Source of the DNA: Pseudomonadota bacterium
GTDB taxonomy: Bacteria > Pseudomonadota > Gammaproteobacteria > Steroidobacterales > Steroidobacteraceae
DNA length: 64,000 nucleotides
Assembly: GCA_016703895.1 (NCBI GenBank)
Contig: JADJBE010000007.1
Span: forward strand, 62,001-126,000
Direction: 5' to 3'
Shown here in pieces: positions 48,767 through 58,384 of this stretch (within the stretch, counting starts at the first letter, position 1; each line of letters starts with the position of its first letter). Below the pieces are notes generated by a model, which worked only from the letters and a program-made list of their open reading frames with translations, was not told the DNA's origin and did no database searches. A program made the translations under genes and the position numbers.

Positions 48767-49774
48767 TCAACGGAAGTGCGGCATGACCCGCTCCGCGATG
48801 TGGCGCATGGCCACTTTCGGTTCTTCGTAAAGCCTCAGGCAAAACGTTGTCAGGCCGGTGTCGCGGTAGGCCTGCAGATGGCTGATCAGACCGTCGAGGT
48901 TATCAGGTGTCCCCGTCAGGGTCAGGTGTTCGACCAGCTTTTCAGTGACGGCCGGGTCGACGCCAGCGATGTGGTCAAGCCGCTGGGTAAAGGCATCCAC
49001 GAAGGCCTGCCGATGACCCATGACTTCGGCCACTTCTGCGGGTTCCAGGAAAGTTTCGAGTACCCAGGGACGAAACAGGCCGCGCACCAGCAACCAGCGC
49101 CTCGCCTCGGCCCGAGCCCTTTGGAGTTCGGGGTAGACATGCCACGCCATGAAGTTGCCGAACCAGAACGATTCCGGATCACGGGCGTGCGTGCGCGCTG
49201 AAGCTTTGGCCTTGTCGATTGCCGCCCGGGCCAGTACGGGCGGCATGTCGCTGAGCATGACGCCGGTCGCACCGCACCCGGACATGCGCAGCATCTGATC
49301 CATGTTCGCGCCAACGAAAACGCTGGGGGCGGGAGCCGTGAGCCATCCCAGGCCGTAGCCGTGTACGTTGAAAATCTCGCCGCTGTAGTCGAAGCGTTTA
49401 CGGGCGGAGGCGAGTTGGATGATGTCAACCGCTTCGCGCACGGTCCGCACCCGCCGGTGTGCTTCGATTCCTAACGCCTCCAGCGCCTCGCCGCCTCCGC
49501 CGAGTACGATTCGTGCGCGCCCACCGGCGAGCTCATTCAGTGTATGTAGCGCGCTGCTAATGCGCACCGGGTGCATGTCGTAGGGATTCACCGCGATTGG
49601 TCCCAGTGCGACGGTGCGGGTCGCGCGCGCTGCCACCGACAGGTTTGCGAACGGGTCGCGGCCATCCAGCAGGCTGGAAACCCAGATGCCCGAGAAACCC
49701 AGTTTCTCGGCTAACGAGGCCTGCTCCGCAAGGTCGTCGGCGGAGGCGCGTGAGTCAAGAATGAGATCGATTTG
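48767..49774 (-). CDS. LLM-class flavin-dependent oxidoreductase
   Basis: A 335-residue intact luciferase-like protein from ATG 49774 (MQIDLILDSRASADDLAEQA). EKLGFSGIWVSSLLDGRDPF, TRTVALGPIAVNPYDMHPVR, and RARIVLGGGGEALEALGIEA are typical of the F420/FMN-dependent subgroup (methylene-H4MPT reductase-like). It ends 61 bases from the end of IS copy A and is divergent from the ThDP enzyme gene. Substrate unknown; such enzymes oxidise or reduce small molecules with reduced flavin or F420. Confidence 0.88.
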   Translation of the reverse strand, partial: QIDLILDSRASADDLAEQASLAEKLGFSGIWVSSLLDGRDPFANLSVAARATRTVALGPIAVNPYDMHPVRISSALHTLNELAGGRARIVLGGGGEALEALGIEAHRRVRTVREAVDIIQLASARKRFDYSGEIFNVHGYGLGWLTAPAPSVFVGANMDQMLRMSGCGATGVMLSDMPPVLARAAIDKAKASARTHARDPESFWFGNFMAWHVYPELQRARAEARRWLLVRGLFRPWVLETFLEPAEVAEVMGHRQAFVDAFTQRLDHIAGVDPAVTEKLVEHLTLTGTPDNLDGLISHLQAYRDTGLTTFCLRLYEEPKVAMRHIAERVMPHFR

Positions 49775-49925
49775 CATTGCGTTTAGCCTAGTCAACAGCG
49801 GCAATCGCGCTGCCGCGTACTTTATCCAAGAGAAAGTGTACCGTTATGTTTCTAAGCGTTTTAAGCTTGCCCGTAAATTACTACGCCGCATAAGGCCCGT
49901 CCCAACATTACGCACTATTTAATAC

Positions 49926-49935
49926 ACTGATCAGT
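49926..49935. promoter_or_regulatory. Palindrome in the LLM-ThDP divergent gap
   Basis: ACTGATCAGT, a perfect 10-bp palindrome inside an AT-rich gap, 66 bases before the ThDP enzyme start. A candidate operator for a GntR- or TetR-type regulator; a GntR remnant is 2.1 kb away. Confidence 0.3.
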
Positions 49936-50001
49936 AATTCGACACAGTCGGCAAGCTCAGAAGAAGACCGAGCATTGATTTATGAACAGGTAGGAAATGC
50001 T

Positions 50002-51753
50002 ATGACGGAGCGCGAAGGGTCCATTCAAGTCACTGAGGCAGTGCGCAGAATCTTGGCGGATTATGGCGTTACGTCCGTATTCTCCCTGGCAGGCGCTTCT
50101 CAATCCGCCCTGCTCAACGAACTGGATCTTGCCGGCATCCGTATCGTATCGACGCGCCACGAGACAGCTGCGGTAGGGGCGGCGGACGGCTACGCGCGCG
50201 TTCGCAGGCAAGTCGGCGTGGCATTTATCAATGCAGATCAAGGGCTGGCTAATGCCGTAACCGGAATTCAGTCGGCGTTCGAGTCCTGCTCTCCGGTTGT
50301 GATTCTCGTGGGGCTAGAGTCGCGCACCTGGTTCGAACCGGAAGACGTGATCGACCACGACGCGCTGGCTTATGTGCGTCATATTACGAAGTGGGCGCGC
50401 ACCTGCCAGAGCGGCAGTCGGTTGGCTGAATACGTCGAGGCTGCCTGTCGCAAATCATTGAGCGGGCGGCCCGGCCCATGCCTGGTTGCGTATCCGAAGG
50501 ACATCCTGCGGCACATCGTTCGATTCAACGCACGCCCCGGTGCCGGACCCTCACCCACAACCTCCGGACACTCAGTAGCCCATCATCTGCTCGTGCAGGA
50601 GGCCGCGCAGGAGATTGCTGGAAGCCAACGGCCAATCGTTATTGCCGGAGCGGGCGCGTGGTATTCGGATGCGCAAGAGGCGCTGCGTGCCCTGATGGAC
50701 CGGTACGGTATTCCCGTGATCACCAACGCTCTGGGTCGAGGTATCGTGCCGGAGGACGAGCGCTTGGGATTCCCATGGCCTATAGCGCAAACCGCAGTAA
50801 AAGACGCCGATCTCGTGATATGGGCAGGCGCCCGCTTGAAGCGGCGGCTGGGCTACGGTCTTACACCCCGCTTCGATGCAAATGCGAAGATGATCCAGAT
50901 TGAGACTTGTCCGGAGGAAATGGGGCGGAATCGACCCATGAATGTCTGTCTGGAAGGTGATGTTGCACTCAATCTGAAAGCCTTGGTCGCCGAACTTAAT
51001 TCCCGCGAGCAGTCTGCGTTTGATGCTGCATGGCTGCGCAAGAGCCTGACCGATCGGATTCAGTACATCCGAGAACGGGCCAGCCTGGGTACCAAGAACG
51101 TCAATCCCTACCTGCTTGGAACTCGAGTCCAACCGCATATCGACAAAGGCAATATCATCTTCATCAGCGACGGCGCATTGATTCTGGTTCGCATGTTCGG
51201 GGTGGTGCGTGCAAAGCAGGCGGGTTCATACATCGATACCTATCCGCTGGGCTCCATGGGCATGGGAACGCCAATGGCGCTTGGTGCCGCCATTGCCGAG
51301 CGCGACCTCGCCTCGCAGCAAGGGCGCCAGCCGCGTCGGGTCGTACTGGTGACCGGCGATGGGTCGCTGGGTTTCTACGTTAGCGAGCTGGCCAGTGCTG
51401 CTATGGAGCAAGTGGCATTGACGGTACTGGTCGCCAATAACGGCGGTTGGGGAAATGAACTGGTGAACCAGCCGCTGCGCATTGGACGTACGGTCAATGC
51501 CCATCTTGGTGATATTGATTACGCGACCGTCGCGCGCGGATTTGGCCTTAAAGCGGAGCGTGTGGCCCGTACCGACGACCTTGCCAGTCGCATCGATTGG
51601 GCACTGGCGCAAAATGGCCCCAGCCTGCTCGATATCGTTGTTGAGGATATGGAATTAACTGCTGAAGAACTTACGATTTTCTATAGTGACCTCGAACAAA
51701 CGCGCGAAAAGCACTACCTAGTGGTCCCTGAAACACCTTCGAAAGTACTTTAA
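50002..51753 (+). CDS. Thiamine-diphosphate-dependent enzyme (acetolactate synthase / 2-hydroxyacyl-CoA lyase-like)
   Basis: A 583-residue three-domain ThDP enzyme. Conserved Glu 54 in STRHETAAVGAADGYARV activates the cofactor; the ThDP/Mg motif is GDGSLGF (residues 452-458) with N479-N480 in LVANNGGWG. Central domain has IVIAGAGAWYSDAQEALRAL. ATG 50002 has AGGA upstream. Members include decarboxylases and C-C lyases or ligases of 2-keto acids; the substrate is not predictable. The stop TAA lies inside the conserved end of an IS remnant, so the C-terminus may have been set by the insertion. Confidence 0.87.
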   Translation: MTEREGSIQVTEAVRRILADYGVTSVFSLAGASQSALLNELDLAGIRIVSTRHETAAVGAADGYARVRRQVGVAFINADQGLANAVTGIQSAFESCSPVVILVGLESRTWFEPEDVIDHDALAYVRHITKWARTCQSGSRLAEYVEAACRKSLSGRPGPCLVAYPKDILRHIVRFNARPGAGPSPTTSGHSVAHHLLVQEAAQEIAGSQRPIVIAGAGAWYSDAQEALRALMDRYGIPVITNALGRGIVPEDERLGFPWPIAQTAVKDADLVIWAGARLKRRLGYGLTPRFDANAKMIQIETCPEEMGRNRPMNVCLEGDVALNLKALVAELNSREQSAFDAAWLRKSLTDRIQYIRERASLGTKNVNPYLLGTRVQPHIDKGNIIFISDGALILVRMFGVVRAKQAGSYIDTYPLGSMGMGTPMALGAAIAERDLASQQGRQPRRVVLVTGDGSLGFYVSELASAAMEQVALTVLVANNGGWGNELVNQPLRIGRTVNAHLGDIDYATVARGFGLKAERVARTDDLASRIDWALAQNGPSLLDIVVEDMELTAEELTIFYSDLEQTREKHYLVVPETPSKVL

Positions 51754-52057
51754 ATATAGGTACTTATTGCTGCATTGAGGCGTTAGATATTACAAGACAA
51801 CGATGTTCGGACGCGCAATATCTGGGGGTTTTGATGCGACCCAATGTGCGAACGGCGACAGCGCAGAGCGATTTGTTTCGCTTGAAGACAAGTGAACCTG
51901 ATTGATCTGCGGCACGAGCTGTGCAGCCTGGCGCAGAAGCTTCGCCGGCAGGCACTGATCGATGAGTTCGGCGCGTTGTACGCCGAAACGGGCCGCCCTG
52001 AGCTACCAATCCGATTAATGGTCGGCCTGAACTATCTCAAGCATGCGCACGAGCTGA
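51742..52057 (+). mobile_element. IS5-family remnant (copy B, 5' end only)
   Basis: Begins AAAGTACTTTAAATATAGG and contains the first 55 or so transposase codons (MNLIDLRHELCSLAQKLRRQ, then LPIRLMVGLNYLKHAHELS), matching copy A in the opposite orientation. It ends abruptly at 52057 where a GntR fragment begins. Confidence 0.85.
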
Positions 52058-52397
52058 GCTTTCCGCCGCAGCGTGTGCAGGTGTTGATCTCGATGCCAAA
52101 GCGCGCGTCGCACCGTTGAGTGTGGCGTCCGATCTAACGACTGCGTCGAAGGCACGCTTGTCGTATCTTCTCGAGAATGGACTCGAAACTACGCGACTGA
52201 AACAGACCCTGAGCGCGGTTGGTGCGCCGGCGGCTGCCGCCGGAGCACTCGATCTCGAACCGGGGGCACCCGTACTCAGCCTGATACGCCGCTCGTATAA
52301 CAAATCGGATGCTGGCGAGAATCTAATGGACTACCGTCGCGTGCCGTACCACGCGGAACGCGTTCAGTATCGTATGGATCTGACGCTCGACTCCTGA
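52058..52397 (+). pseudogene. GntR-family regulator fragment (UTRA domain)
   Basis: About 100 codons that include ETTRLKQTLSAVGAPAAAAG, LDLEPGAPVLSLIRRSYNKS and DYRRVPYHAERVQYRMDL, the C-terminal part of the UTRA effector domain. The DNA-binding half is missing; the IS remnant replaces it. It may once have controlled the aldehyde dehydrogenase operon downstream. Confidence 0.7.
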
Positions 52398-52693
52398 ATT
52401 CACCGCTCTGAGTTCGTGGTCATCGCAGCGGGCGGCAACGTGATGGTCGGTACCGAACTGGGCGACTCGCTGCTGGCGGGCCTTCGCGCTTCCTACCGCC
52501 TAACCCCGATGTGTTAAGGCGATTCGACAGTTCCAGTATCGGCATGCGTGACTTGCTTCACTGCAAAGCTTATTGTTATCGCATTGATGATTCGTAGCGG
52601 GTTGAGCGGGCAAAAATAGCCGGTGCGGTAAGGATACCGCGGCCGCCAGCCCGCCCGCATTGACACCTTCATGTTTTGGGGAACACGAATTCG
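52398..52693 (+). other. Gap before aldehyde dehydrogenase
   Basis: No full gene. A frame with VVIAAGGNVMVGTELGDSLL ending at 52515 looks like a protein tail but I do not recognise it. The last 100 bases probably hold the promoter of the next gene. Confidence 0.4.
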
Positions 52694-54184
52694 ATGAGTA
52701 CTGACCCGATCGCTTCGCCCCCAGCAACCCACACGCTGAAAGTTCGCAATCCCCGAACGGGCGAAGCCGATTTCGAGCTGATTGTCATGACGGGAGCGGA
52801 CATTGAGCCGATTGCCCAATCCATGCGAACGGCTCAAGTGGAGTGGAAGGCCCTTGGTGTGATTGGCCGCACCAAAGTGCTGCGAGCTTTCCGCGAAGCG
52901 ATTGGAAATCACCGGGACGCCATCATCACCGCGCTGGAAGCGGATACCGGACGGCACCGGATCACCACAACCGAAGTTGATGCGGTACAGGGCTTCATCG
53001 ATGCCTGGGCACAACTTGCCCCGGGCCTGGTGGAGAATCATGCCGAGCGCCCGGCCGGCGGACTGCCCAAAGTGGGCGTGCGGCAACGGTTGCAACCCTA
53101 CCCGCTTCTGGGCGCCATTGCACCCTGGAACTTCCCGTTGCTGCTGTCATTTATCGATGCCATTCCCGCCCTTTTCGCCGGCTGCGCGGTACTGATCAAA
53201 CCCAGCGAAGTCACACCCCGATTCTCAGTGGCCATCGAGCGTTGTATCGCCACGGTACCCGTGCTGCGGGATGTGCTGGGCTTCATTCGTGGCGATGGGC
53301 GTTCCGGTGCCGCGTTGATCGAACATGTCGACGTCGTCGCCTTCACTGGCAGCGTGGCCACCGGCCAGAAGGTTGCGGCCGCCGCCGCTGCCGCGTTCAT
53401 TCCAGTGTTCCTGGAACTGGGCGGAAAAGATCCAGTGATCGTATTACCGGGCAGCGATCTGGATCGCGCCTCGACCTCCATTCTGCGCGCATCCGTACTC
53501 GCCACGGGCCAAGCCTGCCAGTCGCTGGAGCGTATCTACGTGCACGAAAGCCAGCACGACGAGTTCGTCGAACTGTTGGCAGCAAAAGCTCGTGCCGCCA
53601 AATTGAGCTATCCGGACGTTTCGCAGGGCATCATTGGCCCGCTCATTTTTGACCGCCAGGCGGAAATCATTCGCCAACACATAGAAGATGCGGTCGCCAA
53701 AGGCGCTCACATTGTTACCGGTGGCGAGATCAAGAAACTGGATGGCGGCATGTGGATTGAGCCTACCGTCCTGACCAACGTCGATCATTCAATGCTCGTA
53801 ATGACGGAGGAGACTTTCGGTCCCGTCATGCCGGTCATGATGTACACCGACGAAGCGGAGGCGATCAGATTGGCCAACGATACGATTTTCGGGCTATCCG
53901 CCGCCATTTTTGGCCCGACCGAGGAAGACGCAATCCGCGTGGCTGAGCAGATCGATGCCGGCGGCATTAGTATCAATGATGCCGGCATGACCACGATGGT
54001 GTTCGATGCGTGCAAGATGGCGTTTCGTAGTTCCGGCATGGGGCCCTCGCGTATGGGCACCACCGGTTTGAGTCGATTTCTGCGCCAGCAAGCCTTGTAT
54101 ATCAACCGCGGCGCAGTGGTTCCGATCGAAGCCGTGGCTGAGGGCCGGTCGGATGCGGACTGGCTGGCAACAATGTCGCGTTGA
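52694..54184 (+). CDS. Aldehyde dehydrogenase (NAD(P)-dependent)
   Basis: A 496-residue ALDH superfamily enzyme with all key residues: N146 in APWNFPL, K169 in LIKPSE, FTGSVATGQ (residues 217-225), E241 in LELGGKDP and catalytic C275 in TGQACQSLERI. It oxidises an aldehyde to the acid in the cytosol. It resembles the coniferyl/succinate-semialdehyde group only broadly; the substrate is open. ATG 52694 matches family starts. It leads a plus-strand run of ALDH, MFS carrier and nitrilase-like protein. Confidence 0.92.
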   Translation: MSTDPIASPPATHTLKVRNPRTGEADFELIVMTGADIEPIAQSMRTAQVEWKALGVIGRTKVLRAFREAIGNHRDAIITALEADTGRHRITTTEVDAVQGFIDAWAQLAPGLVENHAERPAGGLPKVGVRQRLQPYPLLGAIAPWNFPLLLSFIDAIPALFAGCAVLIKPSEVTPRFSVAIERCIATVPVLRDVLGFIRGDGRSGAALIEHVDVVAFTGSVATGQKVAAAAAAAFIPVFLELGGKDPVIVLPGSDLDRASTSILRASVLATGQACQSLERIYVHESQHDEFVELLAAKARAAKLSYPDVSQGIIGPLIFDRQAEIIRQHIEDAVAKGAHIVTGGEIKKLDGGMWIEPTVLTNVDHSMLVMTEETFGPVMPVMMYTDEAEAIRLANDTIFGLSAAIFGPTEEDAIRVAEQIDAGGISINDAGMTTMVFDACKMAFRSSGMGPSRMGTTGLSRFLRQQALYINRGAVVPIEAVAEGRSDADWLATMSR

Positions 54185-54307
54185 ACGATTCAGCCGAGTG
54201 TTGGCAAACGAGTTCCATACTCGCCAAGGGCCTGAAGCGGACCGCGCAGCAAACCCTAGCCGACCGACCGGAAATACGCGTCCCCGGTTGGTTGACAGGA
54301 GTACGAC

Positions 54308-55630
54308 TTGACACATTCGCATCGGCCCTACCCACCCCGAAGCTACGCCTGGTACATGGTCATCATGTTGATGATCGCGTACATCCTGTCCTTCGTGGAC
54401 CGCTACGTGCTGGGGCTCATGGTCGAACCCATCAAAGCGGATCTCGGGCTTACCGATACCCAGATGGGCTGGCTTCTCGGCTTGTCGTTCGCGATTTTCT
54501 ACACCACGATGGGCATTCCCCTTGGGTATCTCGCTGACCGGAAGCGGCGCACCTGGCTGATTTCCATCGGCATCACGGTCTGGTCCATCGCCGCGTTTAC
54601 CTCCGGCCTGGCGCGCAATTTCTGGCATCTGTTCTTTGCGCGCATGTCGATCGGGGCCGGTGAAGCCACACTGAGCCCGTCCGCCATTTCAATAATTAGT
54701 GACAGCTTCCCGCAGGAAGAACGCGGCAAGCCGATCGCCGTTTACTCCGCCGCACTGGGCATTGGCGCGGGTGTCGCCTCGCTGGTTGGCGCGGGTGTGC
54801 TCTCTTGGGCCAAGTCGGTTCCGGAAATCACCGTTCCGATCCTCGGCGTCGTCGCGCCGTGGCAGGTCACGTTTTTCATCGTCGGCGCGCCGGGCCTGTT
54901 GATGGGCATCCTGTTCCTGTTCATGCGCGAACCCGTACGGCACAGAGAGGGCATGGGACAGGAGGGCGAGGGATTCTCCGATTAGATCAGCTACATCTGG
55001 AAACGTCGCGCGACGTATCTCAGCTATGTCAGCCCGATGTGCGTGACCACCATCATCGGCTACAGTTGGGGCTGGTTCGCCGCGATGTTCGAACGCACCT
55101 GGGGATGGGCGCCCGAAACCTTTGCCGTGGCATTTGGCTTGATGACACTCATACTTGCCCCGATCTCGGTGCTGTTCGCCGGCTGGCTCAATGACCGGTG
55201 GTTCGCCGCTGGCCGGGAAGACGCCGCCATGCGCATCATGATCATTGCGGTTTCAATCGAGATTCCGATGGCGATACTGACTCCGCTGATGCCTACACCC
55301 GGGTTCGCTCTGGCCGTTTTATCCGTTGCCATCATTGGCAACGCCATGACCACGGCCGCCGCTCCGGCCGGCCTCGTGCACATCACACCCTCCAAGTCTC
55401 GCGGCCTGCTCATCGCCATGTATTACATGGTCATCAGCCTGACCGGACTGGTGCTGGGTCCGGGTTGCGTTGGCTGGCTGTCCGACAACATATTCGGCAA
55501 CGATCATCTCAACTATGCGGTGGCCGCGACGTCGGCAATTTTCGGCATTCCGGTACTGTTGTTGCTCCCATACGGCCTGCACCGGTTTCGTGATGAACTC
55601 GTACGGCGAAGGGCCCAACAATCGGCGTAG
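54308..55630 (+). pseudogene. MFS transporter interrupted by in-frame amber codon
   Basis: A 12-segment carrier of about 440 residues, Spinster-like (SFVDRYVLGLMVEPIKADLG, GIPLGYLADRKRRTWLISIG, FFARMSIGAGEATLSPSAIS). TTG 54308 has AGGAG six bases upstream. A TAG at 54983-54985 falls in the central cytoplasmic loop (EGFSD, stop, ISYIWKRRATYLSYV); the frame is continuous on both sides, so one base change would restore it. Uptake of the compound degraded by the neighbouring enzymes is likely. Confidence 0.85.
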
Positions 55631-55695
55631 CGGAACTCGCGCGACCGACGCCCACGGTTGAAACGAGCCTTGTAATCAGAAAAACGAGAATAGCC

Positions 55696-56754
55696 ATGAC
55701 TTCAAAATTCGAATCCGTCCCGGTGATCCGTTACGCCGCGCTGGCGCTTCAGACCCGTTGTGACACCGTGAATCGATTCGAACGCGCAGGCGCGCGGTTA
55801 GCCATGCTGGATGCCATCGCCCGGATTGGCGACCAAGTGCGCACGGCGCGGCGCTTCATCGGTCAACAGCTGCGGTTGGTGGTGCTGCCAGAATATTTCA
55901 TGACAGGCTTTCCAATGGGCGAAAGTATCCAGGGCTGGGCCGACAAGGCGTGCGTAGACCCCGATGGCGTGGAAATGGGAAAGCTGAGTGAGGTCGCACA
56001 GTCCGCTGACGTCTACCTGAGTGGCAACCTGTACGAACTGGATCGGCATTTTCCCGGCCTGTATTTCCAGACCTGTTTCATACTGGACCCATCCGGCAAC
56101 GTCATACTGCGCTACCGACGTATGATTTCCATGTACGCGCCTACGCCTCACGACGTATGGGACCGTTACCTGGACATCTACGGTATTGAGGCTGTTTTTC
56201 CGGTGGCAGACACCGAACTCGGCCGCTTGGCCTGCTGCGCTTCCGAAGAAATCCTGTTTCCGGAGATCTGCCGCGCTCATGCCCTGCGCGGAGCCGAAGT
56301 CATCCTGCATCCGACCAGCGAGGTAGCCAGCCCCGACCTCACGCCCAAGGACATCGCCAAGCGCGCGCGCGCAATCGAAAACCAAGCGTACGTAGTATCG
56401 GCCAACACAGCCGGCATCTTCGGCACCGGAATTCCCTCCGCTTCCGCTGATGCCATGTCCAAGGTGGTGGACTACAAAGGCCATGTCATGGCCTGCGCCG
56501 ACGCTGGCGAATCGCTGGTCGCCTCAGCCGATATCGACATTGCCGCACTCCGTGCCGCACGACACCAAGTGGGCATGCCCGCCTACCTGTCGCGCCAACG
56601 GCTGGAAGCCTTCGCCAGCACCTACGCTAGCTTCTCAGTTTATCCGCCCAATTCGTTGTTGCGCGACGGCCAGGCGTTCGTGCCAGAACGGTCACATTTC
56701 CTGAACACGCACCAAAAGGTTATTGAACGCCTGGACTCAGCGGGCCTGATTTGA
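55696..56754 (+). CDS. Nitrilase-superfamily protein, catalytic Lys and Cys substituted
   Basis: A 352-residue protein with the nitrilase fold: VVLPEYFMTGFP (Glu kept), RYRRMISMYAPTPHDVWDRY (Arg where Lys is expected), LACCASEEILFPE (Ser five residues before the F of FPE, the position of the catalytic Cys in YafV/Nit2-type enzymes; two Cys lie two and three residues earlier) and HALRGAEVILHPTSE. LTPKDIAKRARAIENQAYVV is shared with the paralogue at 35879-36908. It follows the MFS gene by about 65 bases. Activity of the standard amidase type is doubtful. Confidence 0.85.
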   Translation: MTSKFESVPVIRYAALALQTRCDTVNRFERAGARLAMLDAIARIGDQVRTARRFIGQQLRLVVLPEYFMTGFPMGESIQGWADKACVDPDGVEMGKLSEVAQSADVYLSGNLYELDRHFPGLYFQTCFILDPSGNVILRYRRMISMYAPTPHDVWDRYLDIYGIEAVFPVADTELGRLACCASEEILFPEICRAHALRGAEVILHPTSEVASPDLTPKDIAKRARAIENQAYVVSANTAGIFGTGIPSASADAMSKVVDYKGHVMACADAGESLVASADIDIAALRAARHQVGMPAYLSRQRLEAFASTYASFSVYPPNSLLRDGQAFVPERSHFLNTHQKVIERLDSAGLI

Positions 56755-56885
56755 ACCGCTGATCCAAGCATGCCGGATTGGGTGATCGGCCATGCTGACG
56801 CTACAATGAAATTCTGTTCACGGAAGACTATTCGTGTTCAATTTATCTGAGGTACGTTAGATTTCCGGTCCGAAGCGAGCAGCCG

Positions 56886-57585
56886 CTACCAAGGCACCTG
56901 CAAGCCGGTATAGCGGATGAATTGTCCGGACTGCTCGGGCGTAAAGGCGTTAATAATGGGTATCAGACCGCTGATACTTTCCTGTGGCGTAATTTTCTGG
57001 GCGTCCAGGTCTGCGGTCAAGTCGGTAGCCACCACGCCAGGCGACAACACGCCAACGATGACCCCGCGCTGTGCGACATCACGAGCCAAGCTTGCCATGG
57101 CCATGTTGACTGCCGACTTGGAGCATCGGTAGAAGAAACTGCCGCCGGTGGTGCTAGATATGGAACCGAGGGCGCTACTGATGGTCATGATCTTGCGTTG
57201 CGCTGAGGCAGCAACGTGTTCTAGAAACGCTTCAGCCATGCGTAGCGGACCGAACAGGTTGGTCTCCATGGTTTCGTGGCCAACCCGATAATCCAGAACG
57301 CCCAGTGACTTGGCGGTCGATTCGCCCGGCAATCCCGGCATTGTTGAGCAGCACATCAATCGTGGTGCCATCCAACACCTCGGCAAGCGACCGCACGCTT
57401 TTGTCCTGCGTCACATCGAGCGCATGCAAGCACATCGACGGGTGGCGCTCCGACAGTTCTCGCAGGGCCGATGCGCGGTCCGGCTCGCGGCAGGTAGAAA
57501 GAACATGCCAGCCCAACTCGGCATACTGGCGTGCGAATTCCAGCCCCAATCCCCGGCTGGCGCCTGTGATCAGAACCGTCGGCAT
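56886..57585 (-). CDS. SDR family oxidoreductase (one frameshift)
   Basis: About 235 residues after repair, C-factor-like: MPTVLITGASRGLGLEFARQ, DVTQDKSV, LLNNAGIAG, then SFFYRCSKSAVNMAMA with the catalytic Tyr and Lys. The frame moves at 57327-57330, where one C too many separates NNAGIAG from ESTAKSLGVLDYRVG. The 131-base gap to the nitrilase-like gene holds no gene. Substrate unknown. Confidence 0.8.
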
Positions 57586-57629
57586 GACTTCACGGGCGCA
57601 GTCGGGCATCGGTTATCACTCCACTTTAC

Positions 57630-57812
57630 GTTACGCTCGTTAGGAAATTCCCGGTACGCGCCCAGGAACAGTAACGGCGATGAACCCGCCAGCAGCAACA
57701 CTGCGATCAGGCGCAGCACGAAATCGTAGCTACCCTTGGATTCTTACAGCGCACTAAAGACCGCCGACCCAACGCTCGCACCCAGCGCAAAAGCGGCGCG
57801 GATAAAACCGTA
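57630..57812 (-). pseudogene. MFS transporter, 3' fragment
   Basis: About 60 codons: GFIRAAFALGASVGSAVFSA, an in-frame TAA, ESKGSYDFVLRLIAVLLLAG, SSPLLFLGAYREFP. This is the last two membrane segments of an MFS carrier. It is cut off next to IS remnant C. Confidence 0.65.
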
Positions 57813-57861
57813 TATTGCTGCATCAGTATTTCTACCGTGTTATTACTGAATCTGCTCGCCC

Positions 57862-58049
57862 AGTCGGCACAGCTCGTGCAGCAGATCGATCAGGTTCACT
57901 CGCCTTCAAGCGAAACAAATCGCTCTGCGGTGTCGCCGTTCGCTCATTGGGTCGCATCAAGACCCCCAGATATTGCCCGGCCGAACGTCGTTATTTTGCA
58001 GTATCTAACGCCTCAATGCAGCAAGAGTCCCCTATATTTAAAGCGCTTT
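57862..58049 (-). mobile_element. IS5-family remnant (copy C, 5' end only)
   Basis: Matches the 5' end of copy A and copy B in minus orientation and finishes CCCTATATTTAAAGCGCTTT at 58030-58049. The second long repeat copy begins at the next base. Confidence 0.85.
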
Positions 58050-58380
58050 CGAACGCGGCATCGCCAAACACGCGCAGCTCCGACATCGACGCGTAAAGCT
58101 TGCGCTCTGACTTCACCGCATAATATTGGCTGTAGAATTCGCGCACGCCCTTGTGCCCGACGTATTCAGCCTGATCGCGCGTCATGATGCGCATCTCGGG
58201 ATGGTATATCGCTACCACTCCTTCAACATCACCTGCGTCCCGCGCCTTAGCCCACTCGGTGAACACCGCCAGTATCGCGTCGATTTCTTTCTGTGGCCCT
58301 TCGAATGCGGTCTTTTGTTCCGCATACACAGGCGCCATGAGGCCGAAGGCAAATAGCGTTACGGCAATCGTTAGTCGCAT
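58050..58380 (-). pseudogene. Secreted NTF2/SnoaL-like protein, repeat copy 2 (3' truncated by IS)
   Basis: Clean frame of about 110 codons: signal peptide (MRLTIAVTLFAFGLMAPVYA), EGPQKEIDAILAVFTEWAKA, IYHPEMRIMTRDQAEYVGHK, ELRVFGDAAF. The IS remnant cuts it there; about 55 residues present in copy 1 are lost and the frame continues into IS DNA. Confidence 0.8.
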
Positions 58381-58384
58381 TTCT

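Noticed and set aside
49775..50001. Possible tRNA or small RNA in the LLM-ThDP gap
   Set aside because: No cloverleaf, no T-loop consensus and no terminator found.
57837..58187. Plus-strand open frames across IS remnant C and the repeat edge
   Set aside because: They cross the junction of two unrelated segments and oppose the transposase and NTF2-like frames.
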